Assembly (NCBI GenBank): GCA_050946375.1
Contig: JBMNUT010000009.1
Coordinates: 45,322 to 109,321, forward strand
DNA length: 64,000 nt
Source: UBA1794 sp050946375
GTDB taxonomy: Bacteria; Bacteroidota; Bacteroidia; Bacteroidales; Bacteroidaceae
Direction of reading: 5' to 3'
Shown here: positions 1 to 8,444 of the stretch, one piece after another
Numbering within the stretch: position 1 is the first letter of the stretch
How the letters are laid out: each line of letters begins with the position of its first letter
The notes under the pieces: model-generated
What the model was told of the DNA's origin: nothing
The model's input: the letters and a program-made list of their open reading frames with translations, nothing else
Databases searched by the model: none
Made by a program: the position numbers and the translations under genes

Positions 1-726
1 CGGTTTGGCCAGCCGGGACAGCCCTTCTACGACGTAATTGCCCGCTACATCAGGCTGCGCTACCAACTCTTGCCCTACACCTATTCGCTGGCCGGCCGCG
101 TCACGCAGGCCGACTATACGCCGGTGCGCCTCCTGGCCTTCGACTTTGCGCAGGATTCCGCCGTCCTCGACCTGAAAGACGAATACATGTACGGCCCTTC
201 GCTCCTCGTGTGCCCCGTCACGAAACCCATGTACTACGGCCCCTCGTCGCAACCCCTGCAGCAGACCCAAAAGACCCGCAGCGTCTATCTTCCGCGCGGC
301 CGGCAATGGACCGACTTCTGGACGGAGAAACACTACGAAGGCGGGCAGACCATAAAGGCCGATGCGCCGCTTGAAAAGATTCCCCTCTACGTGCCCGACG
401 GTTCCATCCTGCCCTTGGGGCCGGTAGTGCAGTACAGCGCCGAGCAAAGCGGCAAGATGCTCACCCTGCACATCTACCCCGGACGCGATGCGGACTTTAC
501 TCTCTACGAAGACGAAGGCGACAGTTACCGCTACGAGCAGGGCGCCTTTTCCACCATCCCCCTGCACTGGGACGAAGCGGCGCAGACGCTGACCATAGGT
601 CGCCGCAAGGGGAGCTACGAAGGAATGCCCGCCGAGCGCGACTTCCGCATCGTAGTCCACCACGAAGGGCAGCCTGCAACGAAAGACGTGCACTACACCG
701 GAGCAGAAATATCGAAGCAGTTCTGA
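1..726 (+). CDS. GH31 family glycosidase, C-terminal part (5' truncated)
   Basis: Open from the first base in frame 1 and ending at TGA 724-726, so the start and the catalytic barrel lie outside the window. The visible 241 residues hold the family 31 hallmarks after the catalytic domain: RYIRLRYQLLPYTYSLA, then EYMYGPSLLVCPV, then W-T-DFWT with GG and IPLYVPDGSILPLGPV, followed by a beta-rich tail with LYEDEGDSYRYEQG typical of the DUF5110-type C-terminal domain. Family members hydrolyse alpha-glucosidic or alpha-xylosidic bonds; the DUF5110 tail is common in Bacteroidales alpha-xylosidases and alpha-glucosidases, but substrate cannot be set from this fragment. It is followed by a 22-bp repeat array and an unrelated reductase operon. 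Confidence 0.85.
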   Translation, partial: RFGQPGQPFYDVIARYIRLRYQLLPYTYSLAGRVTQADYTPVRLLAFDFAQDSAVLDLKDEYMYGPSLLVCPVTKPMYYGPSSQPLQQTQKTRSVYLPRGRQWTDFWTEKHYEGGQTIKADAPLEKIPLYVPDGSILPLGPVVQYSAEQSGKMLTLHIYPGRDADFTLYEDEGDSYRYEQGAFSTIPLHWDEAAQTLTIGRRKGSYEGMPAERDFRIVVHHEGQPATKDVHYTGAEISKQF

Positions 727-750
727 CGGAAGAACGATAGTCCATAACGG

Positions 751-834
751 AAAAGAAGTGGCAGTTTACGGCAAAAGTGCCGCCACTTCTTCCGAAAAGT
801 CACGGCACTTTCTCCCAAAAGTGCCGTGCTTTTT
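751..834. repeat. 22-bp phased repeat array
   Basis: Three clear units begin with AAAAG at 773, 795 and 817 (exact 22-bp steps), preceded by a degenerate copy from 751. Each unit has a G/C core (GTGCCGCCAC, GTCACGGCAC, GTGCCGTGC) and a T-tract. The last unit runs directly into a TACCTTTA box. Confidence 0.85.
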
Positions 835-835
835 G

Positions 836-843
836 TACCTTTA
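836..843 (+). promoter_or_regulatory. -7 box (TACCTTTA) of the reductase operon
   Basis: TACCTTTA fits the Bacteroidetes TAnnTTTG -7 element apart from the last base and lies 25 bp before the ATG at 868. No convincing -33 TTTG is seen at the usual spacing, where the repeat array lies. Confidence 0.4.
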
Positions 844-867
844 CCGCTCACAAAACGACAACAACCC

Positions 868-2124
868 ATGGACAATAATCCCCACTCCCCTGCCCCGGCA
901 GAGGGATTGCTCTTCACCCCGGTCACCATCGGGCCGCTCACCCTGCGCAACCGCAGCATCCGTTCGGCCGCCTTCGAGGGCATGTGCCAAGGCAACGCCC
1001 CCACGCAAATGCTCCACGACTACCACGTCAGCGTGGCCAAGGGCGGCATCGGAATGACCACACTGGCCTACGCCGCCGTCACCCGCAGCGGACTTTCCTT
1101 CCCCCACCAGCTGTGGATGCGCCCCGAGGTGCTCCCCGCCCTGCGAAACATTACCGACGATATCCACAAAGCCGGAGCCAAAGCCTCCATACAGCTGGGA
1201 CACTGCGGCAACATGTCGAAGCCCGCCATGGCCGGATGCATGCCCGTCAGCGCCTCCACCGGCTTCAATCTCTACTCGCCTACCTTCGTTCGCGGGCTGC
1301 GGCGCGACGAACTGCCCCCGCTGGCCCACGCTTTCGGCGAAGCGGTGCGCATGGCGCGCGACGCGGGCTTCGACGCCGTGGAGATACATGCCGGCCACGG
1401 CTACCTGATCAGCCAGTTTCTCTCGCCCTACACCAACCATCGGCGCGACGAATACGGCGGTTCGCTCGAAAACCGCATGCGCTTCATGAACATGTGCATC
1501 GAGAACGTGCTCGAAGCGGCCGGCAATGACCTGGCCGTGCTGGTGAAAATCAACATGCACGACGGCTTCCGCTCCGGAATGCAGACGCCCGACTGCCTCC
1601 GCGTTGCCGCCGAGCTGGAAAGGGCCGGCGTTCACGCCCTCGTGCTCAGCGCCGGTTTCGTAAGCAGAGCCCCAATGGAGGTAATGCGGGGAGCCATGCC
1701 CATAAAGTCCATGGCCTATTACATGAAACAGCGCTGGCTTAAATTTTTTGCCCGCCACTTTGGCCATTTTCTCATCCCCGACTGCCCGTTCAGCGAGGGC
1801 TATTTCCTCGAAGAAGCCCTCCGCTTCCGCCAGGCCCTGCATCTGCCGCTCGTCTACGTAGGCGGACTCGTGAGCCGCAGCAAGATAGAAGAAGTGCTGG
1901 GCAAGGGCTTCGAGGCCGTACAGATGGCGCGCGCGCTCATCAACGAGCCTGATTTCATCAACCGCCTGCGCAACGGCGAAGAGCGCTGCGGCTGTACGCA
2001 CGCCAACTACTGCATAGCCCGCATGTATTCGCGGGAGATGGCCTGCCACGAGCACTGCACCCTGCCGCCCGTCCTGCAGCGCGAACTGGAAAAGATGGAG
2101 CAGAAAGAGAAAAAAGCGCTGTAA
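868..2124 (+). CDS. Old-Yellow-Enzyme family NADH:flavin oxidoreductase
   Basis: 418 residues. The N-terminal LRNRSIRSAAFEGM and the stretch HAGHGYLISQFLSPYTNHR near residue 173 followed by RDEYGGSLENRMRF are classic for the FMN-binding barrel of the OYE/2,4-dienoyl-CoA reductase class; VGGLVSRSKIEEVL and VQMARALINEPDF give the C-terminal phosphate-binding strands. A Cys cluster after residue 370 (CGC, YC, CHEHC) resembles the Fe-S ligand region of larger 2-enoate reductases, but no second FAD/NAD domain follows, so the protein is a single-domain form. The ATG at 868 is chosen because the longer reading from 826 is encoded by the upstream repeat array. It likely forms an operon with the two dehydrogenases downstream; flavin-dependent reduction of an enone or enoyl compound is inferred. 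Confidence 0.85.
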   Translation: MDNNPHSPAPAEGLLFTPVTIGPLTLRNRSIRSAAFEGMCQGNAPTQMLHDYHVSVAKGGIGMTTLAYAAVTRSGLSFPHQLWMRPEVLPALRNITDDIHKAGAKASIQLGHCGNMSKPAMAGCMPVSASTGFNLYSPTFVRGLRRDELPPLAHAFGEAVRMARDAGFDAVEIHAGHGYLISQFLSPYTNHRRDEYGGSLENRMRFMNMCIENVLEAAGNDLAVLVKINMHDGFRSGMQTPDCLRVAAELERAGVHALVLSAGFVSRAPMEVMRGAMPIKSMAYYMKQRWLKFFARHFGHFLIPDCPFSEGYFLEEALRFRQALHLPLVYVGGLVSRSKIEEVLGKGFEAVQMARALINEPDFINRLRNGEERCGCTHANYCIARMYSREMACHEHCTLPPVLQRELEKMEQKEKKAL

Positions 2125-2133
2125 GTTTTAGCC

Positions 2134-2180
2134 CGAAGTGCCGCCACTTTACGGAAAAAGCGCCGGCACTTTTCAAGCAG
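2134..2180. repeat. 22-bp phased repeat array
   Basis: Two units at 2134 (CCGAAGTGCCGCCACTTT) and 2156 (AAAAGCGCCGGCACTTTT), 22 bp apart, filling the gap between the flavin reductase and the first dehydrogenase. Read through, they would add an artificial N-terminus to the next gene. Confidence 0.8.
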
Positions 2181-2191
2181 AAAGGAGAGCG

Positions 2192-2992
2192 ATGAAGACA
2201 GAATCCACAGCCCTGGTCACCGGAGGCAGCTCCGGAATCGGGAAAGCCATCAGCCGCGAACTCGCGCGGAGGGGATGGAATCTATGGTTAGTGAGCAATC
2301 AAACCGAAGCGCTGGGCAGCACGGCGGAAGAAATCGGGAAGGAATTCGGCGTAAAGTGCCACACGACCGACATCGACCTGGGGCGCGAAGAAGCCGCCGA
2401 CGAGCTGTTTGCCGAAAGCAGGCAGCGCGGTCTGCAAGTAGACGTGCTGGTCAACGACGCCGGCATCTTCGCCTTTTGCGACACGACGCGCACGGCGCCC
2501 GGAAAGACGAGGCTGTTCGTGCGGCTGCACGTATATACCGTCACGCGGCTGTGCCAGACCTTCGGCCAGGAGATGCAGCAGCGCGGAAAGGGATACATAC
2601 TGAATCTCTCGTCCCTCTCCGCATGGCTCCCCTTCCCGGGCATCGCCCTGTACGCTGCCACGAAGGCCTATGTGCGCACCTTCAGCCGCGCCTTTGCCCT
2701 GGAGATGCGCCCTTCGGGCGTGCGCGTGCTGTGCCTCTGCCCCGGAGGCATAGCCACCGGCTTGTACGGACTGAGCCCCCGATGGCTGAAAACCGGCGTC
2801 CGGCTGGGCGTACTCATGACGCCCGAGCGACTGGCCCGCAAGGCCCTGAACCGGCTGTTCCGCAGGCGAGGGCCGAAACCCACGCAATACATCCCCGGAT
2901 GGGGCAACCGGCTACTCATCCCCCTCTTCGCGCTCATGCCCGCCCGCCTGCTGATGTACGCCAAACGCCTGCTGCACCGTTATGAAAAATAG
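2192..2992 (+). CDS. Short-chain dehydrogenase/reductase (first of two)
   Basis: 266 residues, classical SDR fold. TGGSSGIGKAISREL at residues 10-24 is the NAD(P)-binding glycine motif; NDAGIF replaces the usual NNAG; LNLSSLSAWLPFPGIALYAATKA near residue 140-156 carries the catalytic Ser and the YxxxK pair; LCPGGIATG follows. The ATG at 2192 has an AAAGGAG Shine-Dalgarno sequence 8 bp upstream; an in-frame ATG at 2138 would translate the repeat array and is rejected. The last 11 bp overlap the next gene, so the two are probably translationally coupled. Substrate is unknown; the operon with an OYE reductase suggests reduction or oxidation of an alcohol/ketone next to a C=C bond. Confidence 0.87.
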   Translation: MKTESTALVTGGSSGIGKAISRELARRGWNLWLVSNQTEALGSTAEEIGKEFGVKCHTTDIDLGREEAADELFAESRQRGLQVDVLVNDAGIFAFCDTTRTAPGKTRLFVRLHVYTVTRLCQTFGQEMQQRGKGYILNLSSLSAWLPFPGIALYAATKAYVRTFSRAFALEMRPSGVRVLCLCPGGIATGLYGLSPRWLKTGVRLGVLMTPERLARKALNRLFRRRGPKPTQYIPGWGNRLLIPLFALMPARLLMYAKRLLHRYEK

Positions 2993-3851
2993 ACACTTCG
3001 AAACAGAACCGCTACCTCTGCCGGGAGAAACGGCGCACATCGTCGTGACCGGCGCCAACGGGGGAATCGGATATGCTCTCTGCGAAGCCCTGTGCCGCAG
3101 GGGCTGCCGCGTCATCATGGCGTGCCGCAGCCGGGAGCGGGGCGAAGCGGCGGCCGAAAAGTTACGCCGTGCCCAGCCGGAAGCACGCCTCCAGCTGGAA
3201 GAAGTGGACATAGCCTCACCGGAAAGCATCGACGCATTCGTCGAACGGCTGAGGCAGAGCGGCGAAAAGGTCACGCACCTCGTCAACAACGCCGGCACAA
3301 TGGCTCCGCACCTGACCTTCACCGACGGGGGAATAGAGGCCAATCTGGCCACCAACTGCTACGGCACACTGCGGCTGTCCGACCGCCTGTTGCCCCTCAT
3401 GGCGACGGGGGGCGCGGTGGTAAACACCGTATCGCTCATGTGCCGCTTCGGCAGCTTTCCGCCCCATGCGGCACAAGACGGAAGCCGCAGCTACCGCGGC
3501 ACGTACTTCCGCCTGCAGGCCTATGCCGACTCGAAACTGATGCTTTTCGTGGGAACAGCACAGCGCATAGCCGATTACCGCCGGCAGGGCATCGCCCTGC
3601 ATGCGGCCGACCCGGGCGTTGTCGACACGGGCATTCTGCGCATGGGGCGCTGGTTTGACCCGCTCACCGACCGGCTCTTCCGCCCCTTCGTCCGCACCCC
3701 GCAGCAAGGGGCACAAGCCGCACTCCGCGCCCTCTGCCATCCGGAGGAAAGCGGGCTGCTGTTTCGGGCCGGGAGTTGCTCCCCCTTTCCGGCACGCATC
3801 CGCCGCCTGGCCGCAGAAGCCCCGCATGAAATCGGGAAAAGTCCCGCATGA
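2982..3851 (+). CDS. Short-chain dehydrogenase/reductase (second of two)
   Basis: 289 residues. VVTGANGGIGYALCEAL at 20-36 is the Rossmann glycine motif, VNNAGTMAP the NNAG motif, and YADSKLMLF near residue 180 the catalytic YxxxK; HAADPGVVDTGI follows. The organisation resembles retinol-dehydrogenase-like SDRs. It overlaps the previous gene by 11 bp. The last dozen residues (from base 3815) are encoded by a 22-bp repeat array that continues past the stop codon, so the C-terminus has either grown into the array or been replaced by it. It is 100 bp from a terminator that serves the opposite strand. Confidence 0.85.
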   Translation: MKNRHFETEPLPLPGETAHIVVTGANGGIGYALCEALCRRGCRVIMACRSRERGEAAAEKLRRAQPEARLQLEEVDIASPESIDAFVERLRQSGEKVTHLVNNAGTMAPHLTFTDGGIEANLATNCYGTLRLSDRLLPLMATGGAVVNTVSLMCRFGSFPPHAAQDGSRSYRGTYFRLQAYADSKLMLFVGTAQRIADYRRQGIALHAADPGVVDTGILRMGRWFDPLTDRLFRPFVRTPQQGAQAALRALCHPEESGLLFRAGSCSPFPARIRRLAAEAPHEIGKSPA

Positions 3852-3925
3852 AAATCGAAAAAGCCTTGCATGGATTTTCCAAAAGCCTTGCCTGAATTTC
3901 CAAACCGTCTTGCCTGAAACCGGGC
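3815..3925. repeat. 22-bp phased repeat array, CCTTGCATG subtype
   Basis: Units start at 3815, 3837, 3859, 3881 and 3903, exactly 22 bp apart. Most are of the AAAAGCCTTGC(A/C)TG type rather than AAAAGTGCCG. The first two lie inside the end of the dehydrogenase gene, the rest are intergenic. Confidence 0.88.
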
Positions 3926-3956
3926 AAAGCCTCTCCCCCATCCGCCCGTAGCCCAA

Positions 3957-3993
3957 TAAAAAACGGCGCAAACCCCACAGAGGATTTGCGCCG
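3957..3993 (-). terminator. Rho-independent terminator of the DUF5723 operon
   Basis: Stem CGGCGCAAA / TTTGCGCCG with a 12-base loop; on the minus strand it is followed by a run of T (A-run 3957-3963 on plus). A second small hairpin, TTCCCGCCT / AGGCGGGAA at 4005-4026, lies between it and the stop codon. Confidence 0.8.
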
Positions 3994-4044
3994 ATATGCG
4001 GCCCTTCCCGCCTGGCGAGGCGGGAAACGGGCGAAAAAGTCTAC

Positions 4045-5469
4045 TTAGTTATTCCAATTATTGTTAGACAACGGGAAGTTGATACCTACGGCTACATTGG
4101 CATTCATGCTGTTGACCGGAATGAAATACTCCTTGGAAACTTTCCCTAAGAAGTGGTCGGAACCGATGAAGAAGTTGAACCTTTTGGTGTAGAAGCTCAA
4201 CATTCCGCCAAATCCGCAGCCGGTGGAAGTGAAGGACGTATTGACCGAAGCCTCAATCCAGCTGAGCGGACGGCAATTCACAGCCAGCATTCCCTGATGG
4301 AAGGAGTAAGCTCCGGCAAAGCGGCTCGTATAGAGGAAACCGGCACTGAGGTTTCGGTAAAAGGGCATGGTGTATTCCGCACCGATATTGAGGGTTGCGG
4401 CCAAAGCCGTGGTCTTGCTTCCCTCTCCATCATCGTAAACGGAGAAAATCTCCTCCAGATCGTCGCCCAAGTCCTCGAACTGCTGGCCAATCATGTAGCG
4501 GTCGTCCGGACCTTTGTCGCTACCGGCGTAGATATTGTCGAAGCCATCGAACGTCCAGGAGCCTGCCGAGGAGGCTTTCTGCACCCCGCTCCAGGAAATG
4601 AAGCCTAAATCGGTGAGCGAAGCGGAGAGGAGAAGGTCTTCGTTGAACTGGTAAGTTGCACCGAGGTCGAAGCCCAATCCGAAACCGGAGAGGCCGCCAC
4701 TGAAATCATCCAGCCCCTCGACGCGCGGACGCCCGTCGGGACTGTTCTTATCCGGCCCTTCATGAGAAAACTTCGTCTTCATGAGCGCGGCGTTCAGCTG
4801 CACATCGCCATCGATGGCCCATACGTCATCCGTCATCGTAAGGTCGAGATTCTCTGCTTTCAGGTCGGCATAGGCCAGACCGAAGAGCAGCTTTACCTTG
4901 GCACCCACACGGAGTTTCTCGTCGATGGCCCGCGAATGTCCGAAGGCCAGCTCGGCATAGTTCTGCGTACGTGCGCCGACGTCTTTCAGCGAATAGTGCT
5001 CTTTGGAGCCGGTGGTCTTCATGAACTCAAACAGCTCGTAGGGCAAATTCACATGGGTATTGGAGCGAAGATTCAGCTCCACGAGGTTGATTCCGCCGAA
5101 AGCCGAGAAGGCTGTGGAGAAAATGTTCTCGTTGAGGTGGATGTTGATGCGGTTCTTGTCGCCCAGATCGCCGAGGAACTCGTCGGCGCTGACCTCAGGA
5201 TTCATGAAAGTGGTGAGGTCGTAATTGGGATTACCCTCCAGCTTATAGATGAAATTCTTCAGTCCTACATTTCCCTGCAGACCCACATTCAGGTTTCCGA
5301 GGAAAGGCATTCCCACGTAAGTCTCGGTGAGAAGCGCCGGATTGATTTGATGCCGGTACGTGGAGGTCTTCATGAAATAGGAAGAACGCAACTCCTGTGC
5401 AACCGTTTCTACCGAGCCCGTCCCCAGGAAGGAAGCAGCCAGCACGGCAGCGAATATCTTGTTTTTCAT
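4045..5469 (-). CDS. DUF5723 family outer-membrane beta-barrel-like protein
   Basis: 474 residues with a signal peptide (MKNKIFAAVLAASFLGTGSV...AQ) and then the characteristic opening ELRSSYFMKTSTYRHQINPALL and FLGNLNVGLQGNVGL. The rest is alternating short beta-strands with many aromatic and glycine residues (GFGLGFDLGATYQFNEDLLLSASLTDLGF; FYTKRFNFFIGSDHFL), which suits an outer-membrane or surface beta-barrel. The family is widespread in Bacteroidales and of unknown role. The gene starts 43 bp after the upstream lipoprotein gene and both are probably one transcript ending at the terminator near 3960. Family call is from recognition of the N-terminal pattern and was not searched. Confidence 0.7.
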   Translation of the reverse strand: MKNKIFAAVLAASFLGTGSVETVAQELRSSYFMKTSTYRHQINPALLTETYVGMPFLGNLNVGLQGNVGLKNFIYKLEGNPNYDLTTFMNPEVSADEFLGDLGDKNRINIHLNENIFSTAFSAFGGINLVELNLRSNTHVNLPYELFEFMKTTGSKEHYSLKDVGARTQNYAELAFGHSRAIDEKLRVGAKVKLLFGLAYADLKAENLDLTMTDDVWAIDGDVQLNAALMKTKFSHEGPDKNSPDGRPRVEGLDDFSGGLSGFGLGFDLGATYQFNEDLLLSASLTDLGFISWSGVQKASSAGSWTFDGFDNIYAGSDKGPDDRYMIGQQFEDLGDDLEEIFSVYDDGEGSKTTALAATLNIGAEYTMPFYRNLSAGFLYTSRFAGAYSFHQGMLAVNCRPLSWIEASVNTSFTSTGCGFGGMLSFYTKRFNFFIGSDHFLGKVSKEYFIPVNSMNANVAVGINFPLSNNNWNN

Positions 5470-5512
5470 ATCGTATGCTGTTACTTTTCTTTATACATTA
5501 GGTTGGTTTTCT

Positions 5513-7342
5513 CTATTCATCATCGTCGTCGTTGAAGTCTCCTACGATCTGTCCGCCCAAACGCAAGCGCAAATCGGTAATTTTCAGATACTGACGCGAA
5601 GACAACTCCTGAGAGTTCGTAGCCGAAGAGGAGGCGTGAATCTGGAACTCGAGCGCATCGAGCAACTTAACGGCCTGCGGGTCGCTCATCTTCAGGGCTA
5701 TGCGGAACGGAGTTTCCACTACGTTGTCCGCAGGATCAGAGCCTTGTGCAGCCGCGAGGTCTACCGAGTTCACCGAAATGAGATGGGCCAGCGAGGGACG
5801 TTCGCCATTGAGTCCCGGCACTCCCTGCGGCACTACGTCCAAAACAAGGTCGAGCGGAACATGATTCTCTACCACTCCGGTGATAAAGAGGGAGTCGGCC
5901 GAATAATCTTCCAAGTCGCTGTTCATGTCAGTCACGGAGTCCGTGTACATAATCTGCGTACCTCCTGAGAAACGGAAGGGCACAAGCACCTGATAGTCCA
6001 GGTTGACGGTCTCGTGAGTAGGCAGCTGCAAGACGTGAAGCTCGCGCAAATCGGTCTTAACCTTACCGTCGCTCAGGTCTACGTCGATATAGTCCGGGAG
6101 TTTCTGTATAAGGCTCGAGAGATTGGCCACCTCGTATTCCTCGGCATGGCTGTTGTAGGCCGGATCGAAAGGAGCATCGCCCTGGAAGAAATAGAAGCTG
6201 CTCTCCGCACGGTCGGGGATGCTTACTTCGCCATCTACCGGGACACGCACGGGCGAGGGCAGGATGGACTCGGAACCGGATGCGGTATAATTGCGGCTAT
6301 CCAGCTCGCCCCAGAACAAAAGGGGAACGGGCAATGCCTTGCCGGCTACGTCGAAACGGATGGTGGGGTTGGTCATCGACAGCTGTACGCTCTCGTCCTG
6401 CAAGAAATCAGGCAGGTCGGAACTGATGTCGATGGGGTCGATTTCAGGATTGATCTCGGGAGAAACCTGACCGGTTATCTCGCCGGTCTGAATGCTCCCT
6501 ACGTTTATTTTCAAAGCAATGGACACTCCTTCGCCGTCCAGCGTAGTCTCCTGACCGTTGGACAAGACGAACGTACCGTTCATCACGATGTCTTCCACCT
6601 GGTCATCAGGCGTCTGGAGCACACTGTTCTCCACAGGCAGACCGAAAGGATTGCCGCTGCCCAATACCAGCGAGTCAATTCGCAGAGAAGGGACAGACTC
6701 CGTTTGTCTCGAACTGCTGAACGTGAGATCGCCAATCATATAGGTATGCGTCCCAGGCTCATACTGGGAAGAATAGATATAGCTGGGGAATTCAATGCTC
6801 AGCCCACGCACTTCTTTCAATCTGAAGTCGCCACTGTTGGCTACGACCCTCAGTTCCAACGACATGTCTACGGCCGATTCCGGCGAAATGCGGCGTATGC
6901 TGAGGATTTCTTCCGGTATATCCTCAATGGAGACCCGCACCTCCGTACGGCCGGTTACTCCGCTTGCCGTCACGTCACCTACAGGAACTGTCGTTCCGCC
7001 GGCCAGAACGTCGATATTGGCATCGAGTTCCGTATCGATAATGTTGTTATTCTGATTGATTTGATTCACATCGACTGCCACGGAGGCCTGCCCGTCTTCA
7101 ATCAAGTAGTAAGTCCCGTTGGCCAAAGTGTCCAGCATTTCGCTGTCGTCTACCGTGAAAAAGTCCCTCAGGTAAATGTTTTGGGTATTTCCCAGCCGCA
7201 AGGCCAGCCCTTTGCTACCGAGTCCCATGGTCAGGTCAATGTCTTTGCTCAAATCATAGTCACTGTCCGTACAAGAACTCAGCGTTACGCCTCCCACTAT
7301 TGCGAGCAGAAGCGCACAACGTAAAGTGTTTCTTTTCTTCAT
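5513..7342 (-). CDS. Large exported lipoprotein, function unknown
   Basis: 609 residues. MKKRNTLRCALLLAIVGGVTLSSC is a lipoprotein signal with lipobox LSSC; the mature protein begins CTDSDYDLSKDIDLTMGLGSKGL. The body is beta-rich and acidic and repeats a theme of short Asp/Val-rich strands (for example ISSDLPDFLQDESVQLSMTNPTIRFDV), and it ends in an acidic tail GDFNDDDDE. I do not recognise a catalytic domain. The gene sits directly upstream of the DUF5723 barrel-like protein, so a shared job at the cell surface is a reasonable inference. A well-formed promoter lies 87 bp upstream. Confidence 0.7.
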   Translation of the reverse strand: MKKRNTLRCALLLAIVGGVTLSSCTDSDYDLSKDIDLTMGLGSKGLALRLGNTQNIYLRDFFTVDDSEMLDTLANGTYYLIEDGQASVAVDVNQINQNNNIIDTELDANIDVLAGGTTVPVGDVTASGVTGRTEVRVSIEDIPEEILSIRRISPESAVDMSLELRVVANSGDFRLKEVRGLSIEFPSYIYSSQYEPGTHTYMIGDLTFSSSRQTESVPSLRIDSLVLGSGNPFGLPVENSVLQTPDDQVEDIVMNGTFVLSNGQETTLDGEGVSIALKINVGSIQTGEITGQVSPEINPEIDPIDISSDLPDFLQDESVQLSMTNPTIRFDVAGKALPVPLLFWGELDSRNYTASGSESILPSPVRVPVDGEVSIPDRAESSFYFFQGDAPFDPAYNSHAEEYEVANLSSLIQKLPDYIDVDLSDGKVKTDLRELHVLQLPTHETVNLDYQVLVPFRFSGGTQIMYTDSVTDMNSDLEDYSADSLFITGVVENHVPLDLVLDVVPQGVPGLNGERPSLAHLISVNSVDLAAAQGSDPADNVVETPFRIALKMSDPQAVKLLDALEFQIHASSSATNSQELSSRQYLKITDLRLRLGGQIVGDFNDDDDE

Positions 7343-7428
7343 ATTTTAGTTGATTCGTGAAAATAATATGGTTGCGTTTCGTTTCAGACGTGCACTTTCG
7401 TTTCTTTTTACGCCCACGATTTACGCGC

Positions 7429-7460
7429 CAAAGGTAAGCCGTTTTTCATCGCTATCAAAA
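7429..7460 (-). promoter_or_regulatory. Bacteroidetes-type promoter of the lipoprotein operon
   Basis: On the minus strand, TTTTG (7456-7460) is followed after 19 bp by TACCTTTG (7429-7436), matching the -33/-7 consensus in sequence and spacing. It lies 87 bp upstream of the lipoprotein ATG. Confidence 0.75.
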
Positions 7461-7554
7461 CTTTTGCAAAAAAAGTTTGCAATACGTCCCCAATAGATAG
7501 TCGATATATCCTTTTTAGAGGCTTAGCAATCGCACAATGCTAAATATTGATAAC

Positions 7555-7595
7555 AAAAAAGTCCCGCCACTTTTGATTGAAAGTGGCAGGACTTT
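7555..7595 (-). terminator. Terminator of radC made from two inverted repeat units
   Basis: Arms AAAGTCCCGCCACTTT (7558-7573) and AAAGTGGCAGGACTTT (7580-7595) pair over 16 positions with one mismatch. On the minus strand the hairpin is followed by a T run (A-run 7555-7560), about 90 bp after the radC stop. The arms are neighbouring 22-bp repeat units in opposite orientation. Confidence 0.7.
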
Positions 7596-7644
7596 GAAGA
7601 TTTTCCGCCTCCACTTTTTTGAAAAAGTGGAATAACCCGTTCGG
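7557..7644. repeat. 22-bp phased repeat array
   Basis: Unit starts at 7557, 7579, 7601 and 7623, all in 22-bp phase; the first two are inverted relative to each other and form a hairpin, the third has a TTTTCCGCCTCCACTTTTTT form. Confidence 0.85.
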
Positions 7645-7686
7645 GATTCCCTCCGCTAAAGCCGGGAAACGGAGCTAAGCGGCCCT

Positions 7687-8382
7687 CTACAAGCGCCCCT
7701 CGTCGGCGTAGCTGTAAAAGGCATTATCGGTGAAAACGATATGGTCGAGCATACGTATCTCCATCAGGGCGGCGGCCTCTTTCAGGCGTCGCGTCAGCCG
7801 GTCATCTTCCGGTCCGGGATGGACGCTGCCCGAGGGATGATTGTGGACCAGTATGAACGCCGTGGCTTGCTGCAGGAGTGCTTCGCGAAGCAGGCAGCGC
7901 ACGTCGACCACGGTGGCCGTCATTCCGCCCCGACCCACGCGCATACGGTCGATGACGCGCCCGGCCTGGTTCAGCCAAATGGCCCAGCATTCTTCCACGG
8001 GCAGGTCGCAAAGAAATGAATAGACGTAATTGTAGATATCGCGCGAGGAGGTGATTTTCGGCCGTTCCTCCCGCTCTTCGGCCTCCTCCTTGCGCCGTCG
8101 GCCCAGCTCGCAGGCAGCGGCGATGGTCAAGGCCTTGGCCGGACCTATGCCTTTGTAGCTGCACAAGTCGAGAATACTGCGCCGCGAAAGTTCGGAAAGC
8201 CGCTGATGGCATTCGGACAGAATGCGCTTCATCAGGTCGACAGCGTTCTCGTCCGGACTCCCCGACCCTATCAGTATGGCCAGAAGTTCAGCCGTCGACA
8301 GCGACCGGATGCCATGCTTCATGGCCCGCTCGCGGGGACGGTCGTCGCTGTCCCAGTCTTTTATATTCAGTTTCTCAGGCAT
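7687..8382 (-). CDS. radC: RadC family JAB-domain protein
   Basis: 231 residues, usual family length. N-terminal helix-hairpin-helix region (LLAILIGSGSPDENAVDLMKRIL, then CSYKGIGPAKALTIAAACELGRR) and a C-terminal JAB/MPN metal-binding motif HNHPSGSVHPGPEDD near residue 180. RadC was historically linked to DNA repair, but the biochemical role is unresolved and the motif suggests a metalloprotease-like or nuclease fold. It lies 62 bp downstream of a glycosyltransferase on the same strand. Confidence 0.92.
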   Translation of the reverse strand: MPEKLNIKDWDSDDRPRERAMKHGIRSLSTAELLAILIGSGSPDENAVDLMKRILSECHQRLSELSRRSILDLCSYKGIGPAKALTIAAACELGRRRKEEAEEREERPKITSSRDIYNYVYSFLCDLPVEECWAIWLNQAGRVIDRMRVGRGGMTATVVDVRCLLREALLQQATAFILVHNHPSGSVHPGPEDDRLTRRLKEAAALMEIRMLDHIVFTDNAFYSYADEGRL

Positions 8383-8444
8383 TTTTCAGAAAAAAGAGAT
8401 GGAAGACCCGCCCCCGATGGCCGCGCCGCCTCGGGAAAAGGACT

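Noticed and set aside
826..867. Earlier ATG for the flavin reductase
   Set aside because: It overlaps the repeat unit and the -7 box; the added residues have no family match. The same logic removes the upstream starts of the SDR at 2138, VanZ at 14463, TcdA at 23196 and the GH43 at 52862.
1738..1775. Possible 22-bp repeat unit inside the flavin reductase gene (CCCGCCACTTTGGCCATTTTC)
   Set aside because: Only one core-like match, no AAAAG phase on either side, and the residues fit the protein family.
841..2055. Long minus-strand open frame opposite the flavin reductase (404 codons)
   Set aside because: It mirrors the codon pattern of the plus-strand gene, is rich in His/Val/Gly/Glu as expected of an antisense shadow in high-GC DNA, and has no recognisable motif. 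The same holds for 26466-28472, 39509-41281, 35551-36519 and 45244-46503.
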